From the NCBI GenBank assembly GCA_013298265.1, contig JAAFHE010000057.1, positions 1-11,360 of the forward strand: DNA of 11,360 bases. Reading direction: 5' to 3'. Source of the stretch: Lysobacterales bacterium (GTDB taxonomy: Bacteria; Pseudomonadota; Gammaproteobacteria; Xanthomonadales; Rhodanobacteraceae). Under the pieces are notes generated by a model. That model searched no databases and was not told the DNA's origin. It saw only the letters and a program-made list of their open reading frames with translations. Positions 1-7,440 of the stretch are shown piece by piece (position 1 is the stretch's first letter; every line of letters begins with the position of its first letter). The translations under genes and the position numbers were made by a program.

Positions 1-53
1 ACGGCCTCGCTACGAACGGGCGTGAGTCAGGCGGGCTGGCGTGGCGCAGAACC

Positions 54-81
54 AAAAACCCCGGCCAAGGCCGGGGTTTTT
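54..81 (-). terminator. Rho-independent terminator after prc (likely bidirectional)
   Basis: A perfect inverted repeat with 13-base arms (54-66 and 69-81) and a two-base AA centre. The GC-rich stem (CCCCGGCC/GGCCGGGG) is flanked by five A on one side and five T on the other, so a U-tract follows the hairpin in either direction. It starts 27 bases past the prc stop, so it should end the prc transcript. It could also stop a convergent transcript entering from the left, but no gene is visible there. Confidence 0.93.
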
Positions 82-107
82 GTTTGCCGACGCAACGCCG
101 TTGACGA

Positions 108-2330
108 TCAGTCGACGCTGACCCGCGCTCCCGTCTGCGGCAGCACCTGCTGCGCGAGCTTGGTATCCGCACGGATCAGGCCGACCTCGTCGGCAAGGAT
201 GTGCGCGGCTTCTTCCAGGGCGATGTCCTTGCGCTGCTTGGCCTGCTTTTCGCGTTCGACCTGGCTCTTGATGCTGCGCTCGTCGGCCTGCAGACCATCG
301 TCGGTGGACTGCGCGACGGTCGCGTCGGCATCCTCGGCGGTGCTGCCTTCGCTGATCGCGGTCGTCGTCGCGCTCGCGATGGAGACATCGGACTTTTCGG
401 ATTTCTCGAAAGCCGCGCGTTCGGCGTCGCGCGCTTTCTTTCGCGCTTCCTGGTCGTCGCGTTCCTTGCGCCGCTCGGCCTCGTTGAGGGATACCGTCTT
501 CTCCGCACGCAGACGCTTCACTTCGGCCTGATCCTCGGCGTAGTACTGCCACTCCTTCGACTTGGCGATGCGCGCCTCGTGACGCGTCGCGAGCATCGGC
601 AGGATGGGCTTGAGGTCGGCCACGGCTTCGTACGAGGCCGGCGTGATCGAGCTCCACGGCAGCGCGTTCGGGTAGCTGGACTCGCCGAATTCCTTGGCCT
701 CGCCGCCGTCGGGGAATGCGATGTCAGGCACGACGCCACGCAGCTGGGTCGTGCCGCCGTTGATGCGGAAAAACTGCGCGCTGGTCATCTTGAGTTCGCC
801 GTACTTCGGCTTCTCGTTTTGCGCGGCGTTGTCGAGATCGACGAGCATCTGCACCGTGCCCTTGCCGAAGGTGGGCTCGCCGATGATCAGGCCGCGGCCG
901 TAGTCCTGGATCGCCGCGGCGAAGATTTCCGAGGCCGAGGCCGAACCGCGGTTGACCATGACCGCGAGCGGACCATCCCAGGTCATGCCGGACTGATGGT
1001 CTTCCTCGGCTTCGACACGGCCCTGCGCGCTGCGCACCTGGACCACCGGCCCCTGGTCGATGAACAGGCCGGTGAGTTCGGTCGCCTCGCTCAGGGAGCC
1101 GCCGCCGTTGTTGCGCAGGTCGATCACGACGCCGTCGACTTTTTCCTGCTTGAGTTCGGCCAGCAGCTTGGCGGTATCGCGCGTCGCGCTCTTGTAGTCC
1201 TTGTCGCCGCGGCGGCGCGCGTCGAAATCCAGATAGAACGTCGGCAGCTGGATCACGCCGAGGCGGCGCGTGCTCTCGCCATCCTTCACCTCGATGATCT
1301 GCTTCTTGGCCGCCTGTTCCTCGATGCTGACTTTCTTGCGCACCAGCGCAAGGATCTGATGCTTCGCGTCGGGGCCGCCGTCGGCCGGCAGCACTTCCAG
1401 GCGCACGACCGTGTCCTTCTGGCCGCGGATCTGCTCGACGACATCGTCGAGGCGCCAGCCGATCACGTCGTTGATGGTGCCGTTCTCACCCTGGCCGACG
1501 CCGAGGATGCGATCGCCAACCTTGAGCTTGCCCGACAGCGATGCCGGGCCGCCCGGCACGATCTCGCGGATCGCGGTGTATTCGTCTTCGCGCTGGAGCA
1601 CCGCGCCGATGCCTTCGAGCGACAGCTTCATGGAGATGTCGAAGTTCTCGCTGGCGCGCGGCCCCAGATAATTGGTATGCGGCTCAATCGAGGTCGCGTA
1701 CGCGTTCATGAAGGTCTGGAACACGTCTTCGCTGTTGATCTGCGAGACGCGATCACCGAAGCCGGCGTAGCGCTTGTCGAGGGTCTTGCGGATCTCGTCG
1801 TCCTTCTTGCTCGCGAGCTTGAGCCGCAGCACGTCGTTCTTCACGCGCTTGCGCCACAGGTCGTCGAGCTCGGCCGTCGTCGAGGCCCAGGCGGCGTGCT
1901 CGCGATCGAAGGCGTAGCTTTCTTCGGCGCCGAGATCAAAGGGTTTTTCCAGCTGCTTGCGCGAAAACGCCGTGCGTTCGGCCACGCGCTGCAGGTAAAG
2001 ATTGAAGACCGCGAACGGCATCGTGAGGTCTTTGTTGAAGATCGCGTCGTCGAGCTGTTCACGCGCGCCGCTGAAGCGGTCCACGTCGGATTTCAGGAAG
2101 AACAGTTTTTCGCCGTCGAGCGATTCAAAGTAGGCGTCGAACATCTTGGCCGACATCGCGTCATCGAGCGGCACAGCCTTGTAGTGGAAACGGGTCAGGA
2201 AGCGCGAGGCCCAGATGGCCGCCTCGGCCTGGTCCTCGACGGGCTTGAGCAGCGGACCGGACTGCCCGGTCGGCTTGGCCGCGACGATGCCGGAGGCGAT
2301 GAGGGCGAGGACGATCAGGGTCTTGCGCAT
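108..2330 (-). CDS. prc: Carboxy-terminal (tail-specific) periplasmic protease Prc/Tsp
   Basis: This 740-residue protein is an S41-family protease that cleaves periplasmic proteins from their C-termini. In other bacteria Prc acts on peptidoglycan enzymes, which fits the envelope genes upstream. A Sec signal peptide covers about residues 1-18 (AGIVAA-like end). The N-terminal helical region is followed by a PDZ domain at about 230-315 (GIGAVLQ, GGPASLSGKLKVGDRIL). The S41 domain at about 355-500 includes VIDLRNNGGGSLSEA, GSASASEIFAAA and GEPTFGKGTVQ. The catalytic pair is most likely Ser465 and Lys490; their 25-residue spacing equals that of E. coli Tsp (S452/K477). A C-terminal charged, coiled-coil-prone extension (about 600-735, rich in E, K, R) makes it longer than E. 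coli Tsp (682). A GGAG ribosome site lies six bases before the ATG. It has its own upstream region and terminator, so it is probably monocistronic. Confidence 0.96.
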   Translation of the reverse strand: MRKTLIVLALIASGIVAAKPTGQSGPLLKPVEDQAEAAIWASRFLTRFHYKAVPLDDAMSAKMFDAYFESLDGEKLFFLKSDVDRFSGAREQLDDAIFNKDLTMPFAVFNLYLQRVAERTAFSRKQLEKPFDLGAEESYAFDREHAAWASTTAELDDLWRKRVKNDVLRLKLASKKDDEIRKTLDKRYAGFGDRVSQINSEDVFQTFMNAYATSIEPHTNYLGPRASENFDISMKLSLEGIGAVLQREDEYTAIREIVPGGPASLSGKLKVGDRILGVGQGENGTINDVIGWRLDDVVEQIRGQKDTVVRLEVLPADGGPDAKHQILALVRKKVSIEEQAAKKQIIEVKDGESTRRLGVIQLPTFYLDFDARRRGDKDYKSATRDTAKLLAELKQEKVDGVVIDLRNNGGGSLSEATELTGLFIDQGPVVQVRSAQGRVEAEEDHQSGMTWDGPLAVMVNRGSASASEIFAAAIQDYGRGLIIGEPTFGKGTVQMLVDLDNAAQNEKPKYGELKMTSAQFFRINGGTTQLRGVVPDIAFPDGGEAKEFGESSYPNALPWSSITPASYEAVADLKPILPMLATRHEARIAKSKEWQYYAEDQAEVKRLRAEKTVSLNEAERRKERDDQEARKKARDAERAAFEKSEKSDVSIASATTTAISEGSTAEDADATVAQSTDDGLQADERSIKSQVEREKQAKQRKDIALEEAAHILADEVGLIRADTKLAQQVLPQTGARVSVD

Positions 2331-2834
2331 GTAGTTCTCCGAACCAGAAACCGCTGCTGCTACCTGGAAAATTTGCGGACCGTGCGTTTTTCGCCGGCCA
2401 TCGCAGGACGAGCACTGGCGACGATTCTATACGTCGATCCGCGCATTCCACCGCGACATGCGGTGCTTCTGAGCGAATTTCCAGCGCTTTTCCGGCAGTC
2501 TGTCATGGCTGCCGGTAAAGTTTCGAAAAAACCCGCAATCCGGCCAGATTCGTCACACGACTCGTTGTTATCGAACGATGGCGCGCGTGTGCGGCCGAGG
2601 CCGCCTCTTTGCGCGACGCCTGCATCCGTCGCAAGGATCACGACGGCGCAAGCGGTTGGTATCGGCCCATCAAGCACGGCGAAAGTTCCGCGTGACCAAT
2701 GGCCTATGTGGCGCCCCAGGGTCAGGCCCGCGCCGCGATCATCGGCGCGCGGGCGGCAGCGAGCGGCCAGGGCGCTACGAGCCGAGCCGCGGCAAAGCCA
2801 ATGCGGCCCGGGTTTTTCCTGCGGGTGCCGCGGA
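2331..2834. other. 504-base intergenic region between lipA and prc
   Basis: I see no convincing gene here. Short open frames on both strands have no family resemblance, lack good ribosome sites, or run into flanking genes. The half nearest prc is less GC-rich and contains a -10-like box (TATAGAAT on the minus strand, 2431-2424) but no recognisable -35, so a prc promoter is likely here but not defined. It also holds a 12-base imperfect inverted repeat (2487-2520) and, nearer lipA, a GC hairpin with an 8-bp stem (2726-2733 pairing with 2747-2754). Neither hairpin is followed by a T-run, so I see no clear terminator for lipA. Confidence 0.6.
2487..2520. repeat. 12-bp inverted repeat upstream of prc
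   Basis: The arms CTTTTCCGGCAG (2487-2498) and CTGCCGGTAAAG (2509-2520) are reverse complements apart from one mismatched position, with a 10-base centre. The site is 157 bases upstream of the prc start. There is no T-run on either side, so it is not a classic terminator. It could be an operator, an mRNA structure in a long 5' leader, or a repeat unit. The symmetry is visible in the sequence; the role is unknown. Confidence 0.55.
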
Positions 2835-3815
2835 TCAGATGCCGGCCGCGTGCGCCATCTCGTCGGCGTGATAGGACGAGCGCACCATCGGCCCGGACGC
2901 GACGTGCTGGAAACCCATCGCGTAGCCGAGCGTCTCGAGCGCCTTGAACTCGTCGGGCGTCCAGTAGCGGATGACGGGATGGTGGTGGGGCGTCGGCTGC
3001 AGGTACTGGCCGATCGTGATCATGTCGACATCGTGCGCGCGCAGGTCGCGCATCGCCGCTTCGACCTGTTCGAAGTTCTCGCCGAGACCGAGCATGATGC
3101 CGGATTTGGTCGGCACGTCCGGATGCTGGGCCTTGAAGCGCTTGAGCAGGTCCAGCGACCAGTCGTAGTCGGCGCCGGGCCTCACCTCGCGGTAGATCTC
3201 GCGCACGGTTTCGAGGTTGTGGTTGAACACGTCCGGCGGCGCGGTCGCGAGGATCTCGAGCGCGCGTTCCATGCGGCCCTTGCCGCGGAAATCCGGGGTC
3301 AGGATCTCGATCTGGATCGCCGGGCTCTGCTCGCGCACGAGGCGTATGCAGTCGGCAAAGTGCTGGGCGCCGCCGTCGCGCAGGTCGTCGCGATCGACCG
3401 AGGTGATGACGACATAGCGCAAGGCCATGTCGCGGATGGTGTCGGCGAGGTGGCGCGGCTCGTGCGGGTCGGGCGGCTTGGGCCGGCCATGCGCGACGTC
3501 ACAGAACGAGCAGCGCCGCGTGCAGACCTCGCCGAGGATCATGAACGTGGCCGTGCCCTTGCCGAAGCACTCGTGGATGTTCGGACAGGACGCTTCTTCG
3601 CAGACTGTAACGAGGCGGTTCTCGCGCAGCTTGGCCTTGAGCTTGGCGACGGCATTGCCCGGCGGGATGCGTACGCGGATCCAGTCCGGCTTGCGCAGCC
3701 TGGGCGCCTGGTCGAACACCGCGCGGTTGCGCGCGATCTTGTCTTCGCCGAGTTGCTTTTCGCCGACGACGACGATGGGGATTGCCTTGGAGATCGAGGA
3801 GTCCATGCGATTCAC
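2835..3815 (-). CDS. lipA: Lipoyl synthase (radical SAM)
   Basis: LipA inserts two sulfur atoms into octanoyl groups carried by lipoyl domains, using two 4Fe-4S clusters, in the cytoplasm. The auxiliary cluster motif CX4CX5C is present (C72, C77, C83, in [12 protein letters not shown]). The radical SAM motif CX3CX2C is C98, C102, C105 (CTRRCSFC). The conserved C-terminal RSSY (312-315) supplies the serine ligand of the auxiliary cluster. At 326 residues it is close to E. coli LipA (321). The first possible start is GTG at 3815, which overlaps the lipB stop as GTGA; an ATG at 3806 three codons inside would give 323 residues, and I cannot decide between them. It is the last gene of the dacA-ybeD-lipB-lipA run and works directly after LipB in lipoate synthesis. 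Confidence 0.97.
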   Translation of the reverse strand: MNRMDSSISKAIPIVVVGEKQLGEDKIARNRAVFDQAPRLRKPDWIRVRIPPGNAVAKLKAKLRENRLVTVCEEASCPNIHECFGKGTATFMILGEVCTRRCSFCDVAHGRPKPPDPHEPRHLADTIRDMALRYVVITSVDRDDLRDGGAQHFADCIRLVREQSPAIQIEILTPDFRGKGRMERALEILATAPPDVFNHNLETVREIYREVRPGADYDWSLDLLKRFKAQHPDVPTKSGIMLGLGENFEQVEAAMRDLRAHDVDMITIGQYLQPTPHHHPVIRYWTPDEFKALETLGYAMGFQHVASGPMVRSSYHADEMAHAAGI

Positions 3816-4495
3816 GCGAGGGCGGCGACGCGAACGGACGCCGCGGGGATGACGGGATCGGCTGTCCGGGGCTGCAGGCCCAGCTGTCGCGCAAGCTCGT
3901 CGACGAGGCTGGATTGCAGGACCGCCAGGCTGGCCGGGCCGCCCAAGTCTAGCACCTGGGTTACGGCCAAACCCTTATAACCACAGGGATTGATGCGGTG
4001 GAACGGCTCCAGGTCCATGGCCGCGTTAAGGGCCAGGCCGTGGAAGGAACAGCCGCGCCGCACGCGCAGGCCCAGTGCCGCGACCTTGGCTTCGTTGACG
4101 TAGACGCCCGGCGCGCCTTCGCGCCGCTCTGCGCCGATATTCCAGTGGGCCAGCGTGTCGATGATGGCCTGCTCGATGCGCTGCACGAGTTCGCGCACAC
4201 CCAGGCCGCGCCGGCGCAGGTCGACCAGCACGTAGGCCATGATCTGACCGGGACCGTGATACGTGACCTGGCCGCCCCGATCGACCGGGATCACCGGGAT
4301 GTCGCCGGGTGCTAGCACGTGCTCGGCCTTGCCGGCCTGGCCCTGGGTGAATACCGGTTCGTGCTGCAGCAGCCAGAACTCGTCGATGGTCTCGGCGGTG
4401 CGTGCGTCGGTGAACGCCTGCATCGCGCGCCAGACCGGCTCGTACGGCCACAGGCCTGGCAGTTCGCGCACAAGCACCGGCGGCATTTCGCTCAT
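3812..4495 (-). CDS. lipB: Octanoyltransferase LipB
   Basis: LipB moves octanoate from acyl carrier protein to the lipoyl domains of 2-oxoacid dehydrogenases and the glycine cleavage H protein, making the substrate of LipA. Family motifs are clear: [13 protein letters not shown] near residue 80, the lysine in NEAKVAALG and the cysteine in INPCGYKGL. Counted from the ATG these are about K137 and C171. Their 34-residue spacing matches the E. coli catalytic pair K135/C169. The ATG at 4495 overlaps the ybeD stop as TGATG (227 residues). A GTG one codon earlier (4498) is also possible, but I prefer the ATG. The downstream end overlaps the lipA start by three or four bases, suggesting translational coupling of two consecutive pathway enzymes. 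Confidence 0.96.
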   Translation of the reverse strand: MSEMPPVLVRELPGLWPYEPVWRAMQAFTDARTAETIDEFWLLQHEPVFTQGQAGKAEHVLAPGDIPVIPVDRGGQVTYHGPGQIMAYVLVDLRRRGLGVRELVQRIEQAIIDTLAHWNIGAERREGAPGVYVNEAKVAALGLRVRRGCSFHGLALNAAMDLEPFHRINPCGYKGLAVTQVLDLGGPASLAVLQSSLVDELARQLGLQPRTADPVIPAASVRVAALA

Positions 4496-4785
4496 CACAG
4501 GGTCCAGCGGATGTCCGGATCGGCGCGCAGCACCTCGTGCGCGGCGTCATAACGCGCGCGGTCCGGACAGGTGAAGCTGACCGTGACCGACAGATAGTTG
4601 CCTTCGCGCGACGGCCGCGTCCGCAGGCTGCCGTCGAGCGCGTGCAGGCCGATGCCGGCCAGCAGCGCGGGCACGCGCGCGGCAAGATCGACCGCGGAAT
4701 TGCCCAGCGCGGTGATCTCGAAGACACCGGGGAACTGGAAGCCCTGTTGCGGCGATTCGGGCTGGATGTCATCCAGGTTGCGCAT
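4495..4785 (-). CDS. ybeD: YbeD family protein (DUF493)
   Basis: A 96-residue cytoplasmic protein of the DUF493/YbeD family, whose E. coli member has an ACT-like ferredoxin fold and no firmly assigned reaction. The family pattern is visible: [11 protein letters not shown] near residues 18-28, a central amphipathic helix, then [12 protein letters not shown] and a final IRWTL. The start is the ATG at 4785, which shares one base with the dacA stop (TAATG). An in-frame start 18 codons upstream would sit inside dacA and adds no conserved sequence. The position between dacA and lipB is the standard gammaproteobacterial order, which strongly supports the call. The function remains unknown; regulation through small-ligand binding is only a guess from the fold. 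Confidence 0.93.
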   Translation of the reverse strand: MRNLDDIQPESPQQGFQFPGVFEITALGNSAVDLAARVPALLAGIGLHALDGSLRTRPSREGNYLSVTVSFTCPDRARYDAAHEVLRADPDIRWTL

Positions 4786-6029
4786 TACTTGGTGTCCGGT
4801 TGCTTGCTCGGCTGCACCGCTTCGTCGCTCTTGAACCACAGCATCACGCTGTCGCCGACGCGGCGCATGAAGCCGGCCTCAGGGTACTCCTGCAGCGCGA
4901 CGATCGGCTGTTCAATCAGCGGCTTGCCGTCGAGCAGGATGCGCAGCGTGCCGAGGTTCTGGCCCTTCGTGAACGGCGCGACGAAACGGCCCGGCACGTC
5001 CATCGACGCCTTCAGGTCGGCGTAACGGCCGCGCGGCAAGGTCACGAGCACGTCCTGCGTCACGCCGAGCTGGATGGTGTCGGCCAGGCCCTTCCACAAG
5101 GTGGGTTCGGCGACGGGCTTGTCGGCGCTGTAGAGCTTGTGGGTTTCATAGAAACGGAAGCCGTAGTTGAGCAGCTCCTGGGTCATGTCGGCGCGGACTT
5201 TCTCGCCCTTGGTGCCCATGACCACGGTGATCAGGCGCTCGTCGTCGCGCTTGGCGGATGCGGTCAGGCAGTAGCCGGCCGCGGAGTGATGGCCGGTCTT
5301 GATGCCGTCGACGGAGGCGTCGCGCCAGAGCAGCGCGTTGCGGTTGTGCTGCTTGATGCCATTCCACTCGAACTCCTTGATCGCGTAGATCTTGTAGTCC
5401 TCGGGAAAGTCGCGGATCAGCGCGCGCGACAGGGTCGCGATGTCGTGCGCCGTGGTGTAGTGCTCCGGCGCGGAAAGGCCGCTGGCATTGACGAAATGCG
5501 TGTCCTTGAGGCCCAGGCGCTTGGCGTACTCGTTCATGAGGTCGGCGAACACGGCTTCCGAACCGGCCAGGTGCTCGGCCAGTGCGATGGCCGAGTCGTT
5601 GCCGGACTGCACGATCATGCCCATCAGCAGGTCGTGCAGCTTCACCTTGGAATTCAGCGCCAGGAAACTGGTCGAGCCATCCGTGCCGGCCCCGCCGCCG
5701 CGCCAGGCGTTTTCGCTGATGAAGACGTCGTCGTCGGGCTTGACCTTGCCGGCGGCAAGCTCGGCCGAGACCACATAGGAAGTCATGATCTTGGTGATGG
5801 ACGCGGGCTCGACGCGCTCGTCCGGATTGCTAGCTGCGAGGATCTGGCCGGTGGCGTAGTCCATCAGCACCCAGGCTTTCGCATCCAGCGTCGGCGGCGG
5901 CGGCATCGGTGCCGTGAGCGGCGTCGGCGCGGCGGGTTTCGGCGTGGCCGGCGCCGGCGTCTGCGCGGCGGCAAGGCCGCAGAAGGCGGTCAGAACAACG
6001 GTGGCAAGCAGGTTCAAGCGATACGACAT
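4785..6029 (-). CDS. dacA: Penicillin-binding protein 5/6-type D-alanyl-D-alanine carboxypeptidase
   Basis: This 414-residue low-molecular-mass PBP removes the terminal D-Ala from peptidoglycan pentapeptides in the periplasm, limiting cross-linking. A Sec signal peptide (about 1-22, ending LAAAQ) is followed by a Pro/Ala-rich linker. The three active-site motifs of the S11 family are intact: S77-I-T-K80, S142-G-N144 and K244-T-G246. A PBP5 C-terminal beta domain follows (about 290-385). Near the end, the amphipathic segment FMRRVGDSVMLWFKS looks like the helix that tethers PBP5 to the membrane. I chose the ATG at 6029 because GGAAG lies five bases upstream and the signal peptide begins there; the ATG five codons earlier adds only MYGRL. 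The gene is called dacA or dacC in different genomes. It heads the overlapping ybeD-lipB-lipA run. Confidence 0.95.
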   Translation of the reverse strand: MSYRLNLLATVVLTAFCGLAAAQTPAPATPKPAAPTPLTAPMPPPPTLDAKAWVLMDYATGQILAASNPDERVEPASITKIMTSYVVSAELAAGKVKPDDDVFISENAWRGGGAGTDGSTSFLALNSKVKLHDLLMGMIVQSGNDSAIALAEHLAGSEAVFADLMNEYAKRLGLKDTHFVNASGLSAPEHYTTAHDIATLSRALIRDFPEDYKIYAIKEFEWNGIKQHNRNALLWRDASVDGIKTGHHSAAGYCLTASAKRDDERLITVVMGTKGEKVRADMTQELLNYGFRFYETHKLYSADKPVAEPTLWKGLADTIQLGVTQDVLVTLPRGRYADLKASMDVPGRFVAPFTKGQNLGTLRILLDGKPLIEQPIVALQEYPEAGFMRRVGDSVMLWFKSDEAVQPSKQPDTK

Positions 6030-6102
6030 GAGTCTTCCGTACATTGGGGCCGGCGCGGCAGCGCTGGCATTTTCAAGAGTTCGAGAGCGTTGAGCCCTCC
6101 AT

Positions 6103-6154
6103 TTTTAAAGGAAAGCCGGTGCTTCTAGTTTTAAAGGAAAGCCGGTGCTTCTAG
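6103..6154. repeat. Tandem direct repeat, two 26-base units
   Basis: Two identical, immediately adjacent 26-base units (6103-6128 and 6129-6154) read TTTTAAAGGAAAGC then CGGTGCTTCTAG. The pair is bracketed by the octamer AGCCCTCC at 6093-6100 and again at 6153-6160. Each unit has an A/T-rich box (TTTAAA on either strand) that stands out from the GC-rich surroundings, 75-125 bases upstream of the dacA start. It may be a duplicated regulatory box or the footprint of a repeat insertion. Duplication is seen directly; the role is inferred. Confidence 0.9.
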
Positions 6155-6383
6155 CCCTCCCCTTCAAGGGGAGGGTTGGGTGGGGATGGTGTTCGGCTGA
6201 CCTGTCGATAGCGCCTTGAGCATGGATTTCCGAATGCACGGGCAGGTGTTTAGTCGGACACGAACAACGTCCACATCAACATCCACCCCATCCCCACCCA
6301 ACCCTCCGGCCCGTCGGGCGTTCAGGACGATGAGAACCTTCGGTTCTGAGCCATCGTCCTTCACCCCCTTGAAAGGGGAGGGC
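6155..6383. repeat. GC-rich inverted-repeat element, MITE-like
   Basis: The left end is a perfect palindrome, CCCTCCCCTT-C-AAGGGGAGGG (6155-6175), running into GGTTGGGTGGGGATGG. Positions 6170-6189 recur as an exact 20-base reverse complement at 6288-6307. The right end (6365-6383) is a near copy of the palindrome in inverted form. Between the inner arms lie about 100 bases of unrelated sequence. Similar 'aaggggagggttgggtgggg' units are, from general knowledge, common intergenic repeats in many proteobacterial genomes. I see no transposase and no clear target-site duplication, so calling it mobile is an inference. Confidence 0.7.
6324..6360. repeat. Long interrupted hairpin inside the repeat element
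   Basis: A 9-bp outer stem (AGGACGATG 6324-6332 with CATCGTCCT 6352-6360) encloses a 6-bp inner stem (AGAACC 6333-6338 with GGTTCT 6342-6347) and a three-base TTC loop. A four-base bulge (6348-6351) lies on one side. It would fold stably in RNA read from either strand. There is no T-run, so it is not a simple terminator. It may be part of the element's structure or an RNA-processing site between rlpA and dacA. Confidence 0.65.
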
Positions 6384-6447
6384 TTCATAGGGCTCATTCT
6401 TGAAGAGCTCGTATTCAGTTCGGGCAGGCTGGGCATTCTGCGGCTTC

Positions 6448-7440
6448 TCAATCAATCGCAACACGCGCTTCGCCAAGTCCCAGGCGGCTCAACTCCTGGC
6501 TCAGCCGATCAGCCTCTTCCACGTCGCGCAGCGGACCCAGGCGCACGCGGCGCACGCTGCGGCCGTTGACCGAGGCCTCGATCACGCGCACGTCGCCGAG
6601 CCTGGCCGCACTCACACGCTGCGCGGCGCGATCGGCATTGGCCTGTTCGCCGAAGGCGCCGATCTGCAGATAGATGCGCGGCTGCGCGGTCGCGTTGGCA
6701 TCGGCGACGGCCGTAGCCGGGGCTGGCGTCGACGCGCGCGCATCGACCGGCGTGGTCTTCGGCAAGGGTCGCGGCGGCGTCCTGGCGACGGTCGCGGCGG
6801 GGCGCGCGGCGGGCTCGACCTCGCCCGGGGTCAGCGCACGCACTTCGACCAGGCCCGTGCCCTTGGGCCACACACCGATCTTGACCGCCGCCGCATAGGA
6901 CAGGTCGATCAGGCGGTTGTCGTGGAACGGGCCGCGATCGTTGACGCGCACGACCACGCTCTTGCCATTCTCGAGATTCGTCACGCGCGCCCAGCTCGGC
7001 AGCGGCAGTGATTTGTGCGCGGCGGTGAATTTGTACATGTCGTAGGGCTCGAAGCTCGACGTCATGTAGCCGTGGAACTTGTTGCCATACCACGACGAGA
7101 TGCCGCGCTCGACGTAGCCGCGCGAGGTTGGCAGCACCTGGTAGGTACGGCCGAGCACGTTGTACGGCGAGCGGTTGCCGTAGCGCGACGGCGGCTCGTT
7201 CTTGGGTTCGGGTTCTTCGATCGTGCTGACATCGAGCGCCTCGCGCGGACCATCGTCCTGGGCCTGGCGATAGCGTTCGGCCTGGCTGAGGCTGGTCTCG
7301 GGCGCGGTAGGGGCAGATTGCGGCTGCCCGGTGTCCACCGGCGGGCGCTGCGTGCTCGGCGGCGGCGCGGGCCGATGCGTCTTCTTGCCGCCGCAGCCAG
7401 CCAGCAGCGCAAGCGCCAGCAGCACCAGCGCCCGCTTCAC
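6448..7440 (-). CDS. rlpA: RlpA family septal-ring lytic transglycosylase, lipoprotein with SPOR domain
   Basis: RlpA cleaves naked (peptide-free) glycan strands at division sites in the periplasm, anchored in the outer membrane. The 330-residue protein starts at GTG 7440, overlapping the mltB stop as GTGA. This start is decided by the lipoprotein signal: lipobox LAGC, lipidated Cys16. A long Pro-rich linker leads to a double-psi beta-barrel at about 112-205. It includes ISSWYGNKFHG, TSSFEPYD, TAAHKSLPLP and VVVRVNDRGPF. Candidate active-site residues are E131, H142 and D168; their spacing equals that of P. aeruginosa RlpA (E120, H131, D157). TSSFEPYD replaces the common TANGE form but keeps the Glu. 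A second Pro/Ala linker (about 205-252) precedes a SPOR domain (about 255-330), which binds denuded septal peptidoglycan. Confidence 0.95.
   Translation of the reverse strand: MKRALVLLALALLAGCGGKKTHRPAPPPSTQRPPVDTGQPQSAPTAPETSLSQAERYRQAQDDGPREALDVSTIEEPEPKNEPPSRYGNRSPYNVLGRTYQVLPTSRGYVERGISSWYGNKFHGYMTSSFEPYDMYKFTAAHKSLPLPSWARVTNLENGKSVVVRVNDRGPFHDNRLIDLSYAAAVKIGVWPKGTGLVEVRALTPGEVEPAARPAATVARTPPRPLPKTTPVDARASTPAPATAVADANATAQPRIYLQIGAFGEQANADRAAQRVSAARLGDVRVIEASVNGRSVRRVRLGPLRDVEEADRLSQELSRLGLGEARVAID

Larger units (their letters stand above)
6030..6447. other. 418-base intergenic region rich in repeats between rlpA and dacA
   Basis: There is no credible gene here. Open frames on both strands are low-complexity readings of the repeats. 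From left to right it contains a short dacA leader, a tandem pair of 26-base repeats (6103-6154), a perfect 10-base-arm palindrome (6155-6175) continuing into GGTTGGGTGGGGATGG, an inverted copy of that sequence (6288-6307), a long hairpin (6324-6360), and a second purine/pyrimidine-rich palindrome (6365-6383). The dacA promoter must lie in or beyond this stretch if dacA is not read through from rlpA. I cannot place it with confidence. Confidence 0.7.

Noticed and set aside
2360..2677. A 105-codon minus-strand open frame upstream of prc.
   Set aside because: It has no ribosome site and mixed codon use, spans the inverted repeat and -10-like box, and shows no resemblance to any family.
2787..2833. 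An 8-bp inverted repeat (CCGCGGCA/TGCCGCGG) just past the lipA stop, considered as a terminator.
   Set aside because: The loop is 31 bases and no T-run follows in either direction. In such GC-rich DNA a repeat of this size can arise by chance.
201..3980. A 1259-codon open frame on the plus strand, antisense to prc, the intergenic gap and lipA.
   Set aside because: Both genes below it are certain from catalytic motifs. Long antisense frames are expected at this GC content from strong G/C third-base bias. The translation has no family motifs and a skewed composition.
4800..6128. A 442-codon plus-strand open frame opposite dacA.
   Set aside because: It is a shadow of dacA, which has all three PBP motifs. 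The translation is Arg/Gly/Val-rich without recognisable domains.
6164..6569. Short open frames on both strands across the repeat element (for example a run of alternating Val and Asp).
   Set aside because: They are translations of inverted repeats and run across the end of rlpA. There are no ribosome sites or family resemblance.
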